A stretch of 7,336 bases of DNA, taken from NCBI GenBank assembly GCA_002414185.1, contig DHYS01000020.1:1-7336 (forward strand). The letters run 5' to 3'. The position numbers and the translations under genes are program-made. The DNA comes from Patescibacteria group bacterium UBA5124 (lineage in GTDB: Bacteria > Patescibacteriota > Gracilibacteria > Absconditabacterales > Absconditicoccaceae). Every line of letters begins with the position of its first letter. The stretch's first letter is position 1. Shown here piece after piece: positions 5,348-7,336 of this stretch. Under the pieces are notes generated by a model that was not told where the DNA came from, did not search any database, and saw nothing but the letters and a program-made list of their open reading frames with translations.

Positions 5348-7336
5348 ATGGCAGAAAACCTGGTAATTGTAGAGTCTCCAGCGAAATCACAAACGATCAA
5401 GAAATTTCTCTGAGCCGATTATGAAGTTAAAGCATCTTTCGGACACGTAGTAGATCTCCCTCAAAAATGAATGGGAATTGATATAGAGAATGATTTTCAA
5501 CCACAATACGAAGTCTCTCCAGACAAGAAAAAAGTAATTTCTGAACTTAAATCTTTAGCAGCTAAGGCTAAAAAGGTCTGGATCGCTACCGATGAGGACC
5601 GTGAAGGAGAAGCTATAGGATGGCATGTAGCAAATGAACTTGGACTAGATATTTCCAAAACATCTAGAATTGTTTTTCATGAAATTACAAAGAATGCTAT
5701 TCAGCATGCAATCCAAAATCCTAGAAATATAGATATGCATCTTGTAGATGCTCAGCAGGCGAGAAGAGTACTCGATAGACTTGTATGATTTGAACTTTCT
5801 CCCGTCCTTCGAAGAAAAATAAAAACTGGTCTCAGCGCCTGAAGAGTACAATCGGTTGCAGTAAGACTGATTGTAGAAAGAGAAAGAGAAATCCAAAAAT
5901 TTGAGTCAGCAAGCTTTTTTAAAGGAATAGGAAATTTTATCGGTGATGCAAAACAACTTTTCAAAGCTGAACTTTCTAAAGACCTTAAAACTCAAGACGA
6001 AGCACAAAACTTTCTTGAAGAAGTAAAAAATGCACAATACACGATCTCAGATATCGAAGTAAAACCAGGAAAAAAAACTCCATCAGCTCCTTTTACGACA
6101 TCTACACTCCAACAAGAAGCAAGTCGTAAAATGGGATTTCCTGTCGCTAAAACTATGCAGGTAGCTCAAAAGCTTTATGAAGCAGGATTGATTACCTACA
6201 TGAGAACTGATTCAGTAAATCTTTCTGAATTTGCAATCAAAGCATGTCAGGATGAAATTACAAAGCTCTATGGAAAGGATTATTCTAAACCAACAAACTA
6301 TGTAACCAAGTCTAAATGATCTCAAGAAGCACATGAATGTATTAGACCAACCCATATGGAAAATGCTATGGCAGGAGCAGATGCTCAAGAAAAAAAACTC
6401 TATGAACTTATCTGGAAGAGAACAATAGCTTCTCAAATGGCTCAAGCTGAAGTAGAAAAAACAAAAGCAACTATAGATATTTCTACAAGTAAATTAAAAT
6501 TTATAGCAACAGGAGAAGTGATTAAGTTTGAATGATTTCTCAAAGTATATATGGAATCCAATGATGACGATGAAGATCAAAATCAAGAAGGAATGCTCCC
6601 TGTACTCAAGGTAAATGAAATCCTCAATATGCAATCTATTCTCGTAGGACAAAGATTTAAAAATCATCCTCCAAGATACACAGAAGCAAGTCTGGTTAAA
6701 AAACTTGAAGAGCTTGGTATTGGACGTCCATCTACCTATGCACCGACAATCTCTACCGTACAAAAAAGAGGATATGTAGTCAAAGAAGATAGACCTGGAA
6801 CTCAAAGATCTTTTGTAGAAATGACACTCAAAGGAGGAGAAATTACTACAGAAACTAAAAAGCAAAATACTTGAGCAGAAAAACAAAAACTCTTTCCAAC
6901 CGATATTGGTATGGTAGTTACAGATTTTTTGATAGAACATTTTCAAGATATTATGGATTACAATTTTACTGCAAGTATGGAACAAGACTTCGATAAAATT
7001 GCGGAAGGAAACCTCAAATGGCAAGCTATGATGAAAGAGTTTTATGGACCATTTCATGGACATGTAACTAAGACTATAGGTGAAGCTCAGAGACAAAGTG
7101 GAGAAAGAGAATTAGGAATCGATCCAGTAAGTGGAAGAAAAGTGATAGCGAGAATCGGAAGATTTGGTCCGATGATCCAAGTAGGTCACCAAGATGATGA
7201 AGAAAAACCAAAGTTTGCTTCTATCCCATCAGGAAAAAATATAGAAACAGTAACCCTTGAAGATGCACTCAAACTCTTCGCTCTTCCAAGAGAAGTAGGA
7301 GAATATAATGGAGAAAAAATGTCTGCAGCGATAGGA
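5348..7336 (+). CDS. topA: DNA topoisomerase I, type IA (3' end beyond window, code 25)
   Basis: TopA relaxes negatively supercoiled DNA by cutting one strand through a tyrosine linkage. The window holds the first 663 residues. The Toprim domain has LVIVESPAK (catalytic Glu9) and the acidic motif TDEDREGE (Asp82, Asp84, Glu86). LDRLVGFELSPVL and the invariant SAGRVQSVAVRLI follow (about 142-173), with TGA-encoded Gly147 and Gly165. The nucleophile is Tyr284 in LITYMRTDS. The motif usually reading AHEAIRPT is AHECIRPT here (Cys331). GIGRPSTYAPTI and QKRGYV follow. The visible C-terminal part (SGRKVIARIGRFGPMIQVG, then a FASIPSGKNIETVTLEDAL segment) matches the zinc-free repeat type seen in Bacteroidetes and candidate-phyla TopA; no cysteine zinc ribbon is visible. 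Seven TGA codons (5411, 5468, 5786, 5840, 6317, 6533, 6872) are read as Gly. The ATG at 5348 gives the standard N-terminus. Confidence 0.97.

Noticed and set aside
6494..7096. Leftward 200-codon open frame opposite topA
   Set aside because: The opposite strand is clearly conserved topA. The protein is Ser/Phe/Cys-rich in the way antisense frames of AT-rich genes are.
1..7336. CRISPR array, rRNA, tRNA or insertion sequence
   Set aside because: I saw no regularly spaced repeats, no conserved rRNA or cloverleaf tRNA sequence and no transposase-like protein.

Overview
The window comes from a low-GC bacterium that reads UGA as glycine (genetic code 25). It is therefore very probably a member of Candidatus Gracilibacteria (BD1-5) or Candidatus Absconditabacteria (SR1); the sequence alone does not separate the two. 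By hand count, the four rightward genes from 2248 onward contain 27 in-frame TGA codons. Several fall at invariant glycines: the two P-loop glycines of a nucleotide kinase and the glycine of the SAGRVQ motif in topoisomerase I. TGG is still used for tryptophan, so this is not the Mycoplasma code. Every complete gene ends in TAA. Read with the standard code, dnaJ, the kinase, the membrane protein and topA break into pieces.

Left part (1-581). The 3' end of an unrecognised rightward gene (3-194) is open only if TGA is glycine. It converges with a small leftward gene (197-424, 75 aa, internal duplication). A 157-bp gap follows, holding a nested palindrome (448-489) and a strong leftward terminator (540-571).

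Middle left (582-2015, minus strand). This gene encodes a secreted PD40/TolB-type beta-propeller protein with a C-terminal SPOR-like region, resembling Bacteroidetes cell-envelope proteins. It has no TGA codon among 22 glycines, unlike its neighbours, which suggests recent transfer from a standard-code donor. A 232-bp divergent intergenic region (2016-2247) separates it from the rightward genes and contains promoter-like elements and a 17-bp palindrome.

Right part. A probable three-gene operon runs rightward with 22-nt gaps: dnaJ (2248-3288), an archaeal-type cytidylate kinase (3311-3856) and an unrecognised single-pass membrane protein (3879-5231). It ends at a clear intrinsic terminator (5240-5264). 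The next gene is topA (5348 to window end, 3' end missing). The DnaJ is unusual: it keeps only the two central CXXCXGXG motifs, equivalent to zinc site II, and lacks zinc site I. No gene in the window has a recognisable Shine-Dalgarno sequence.

The rightward genes are housekeeping functions (protein folding, nucleotide supply, DNA topology). The leftward block looks accessory.
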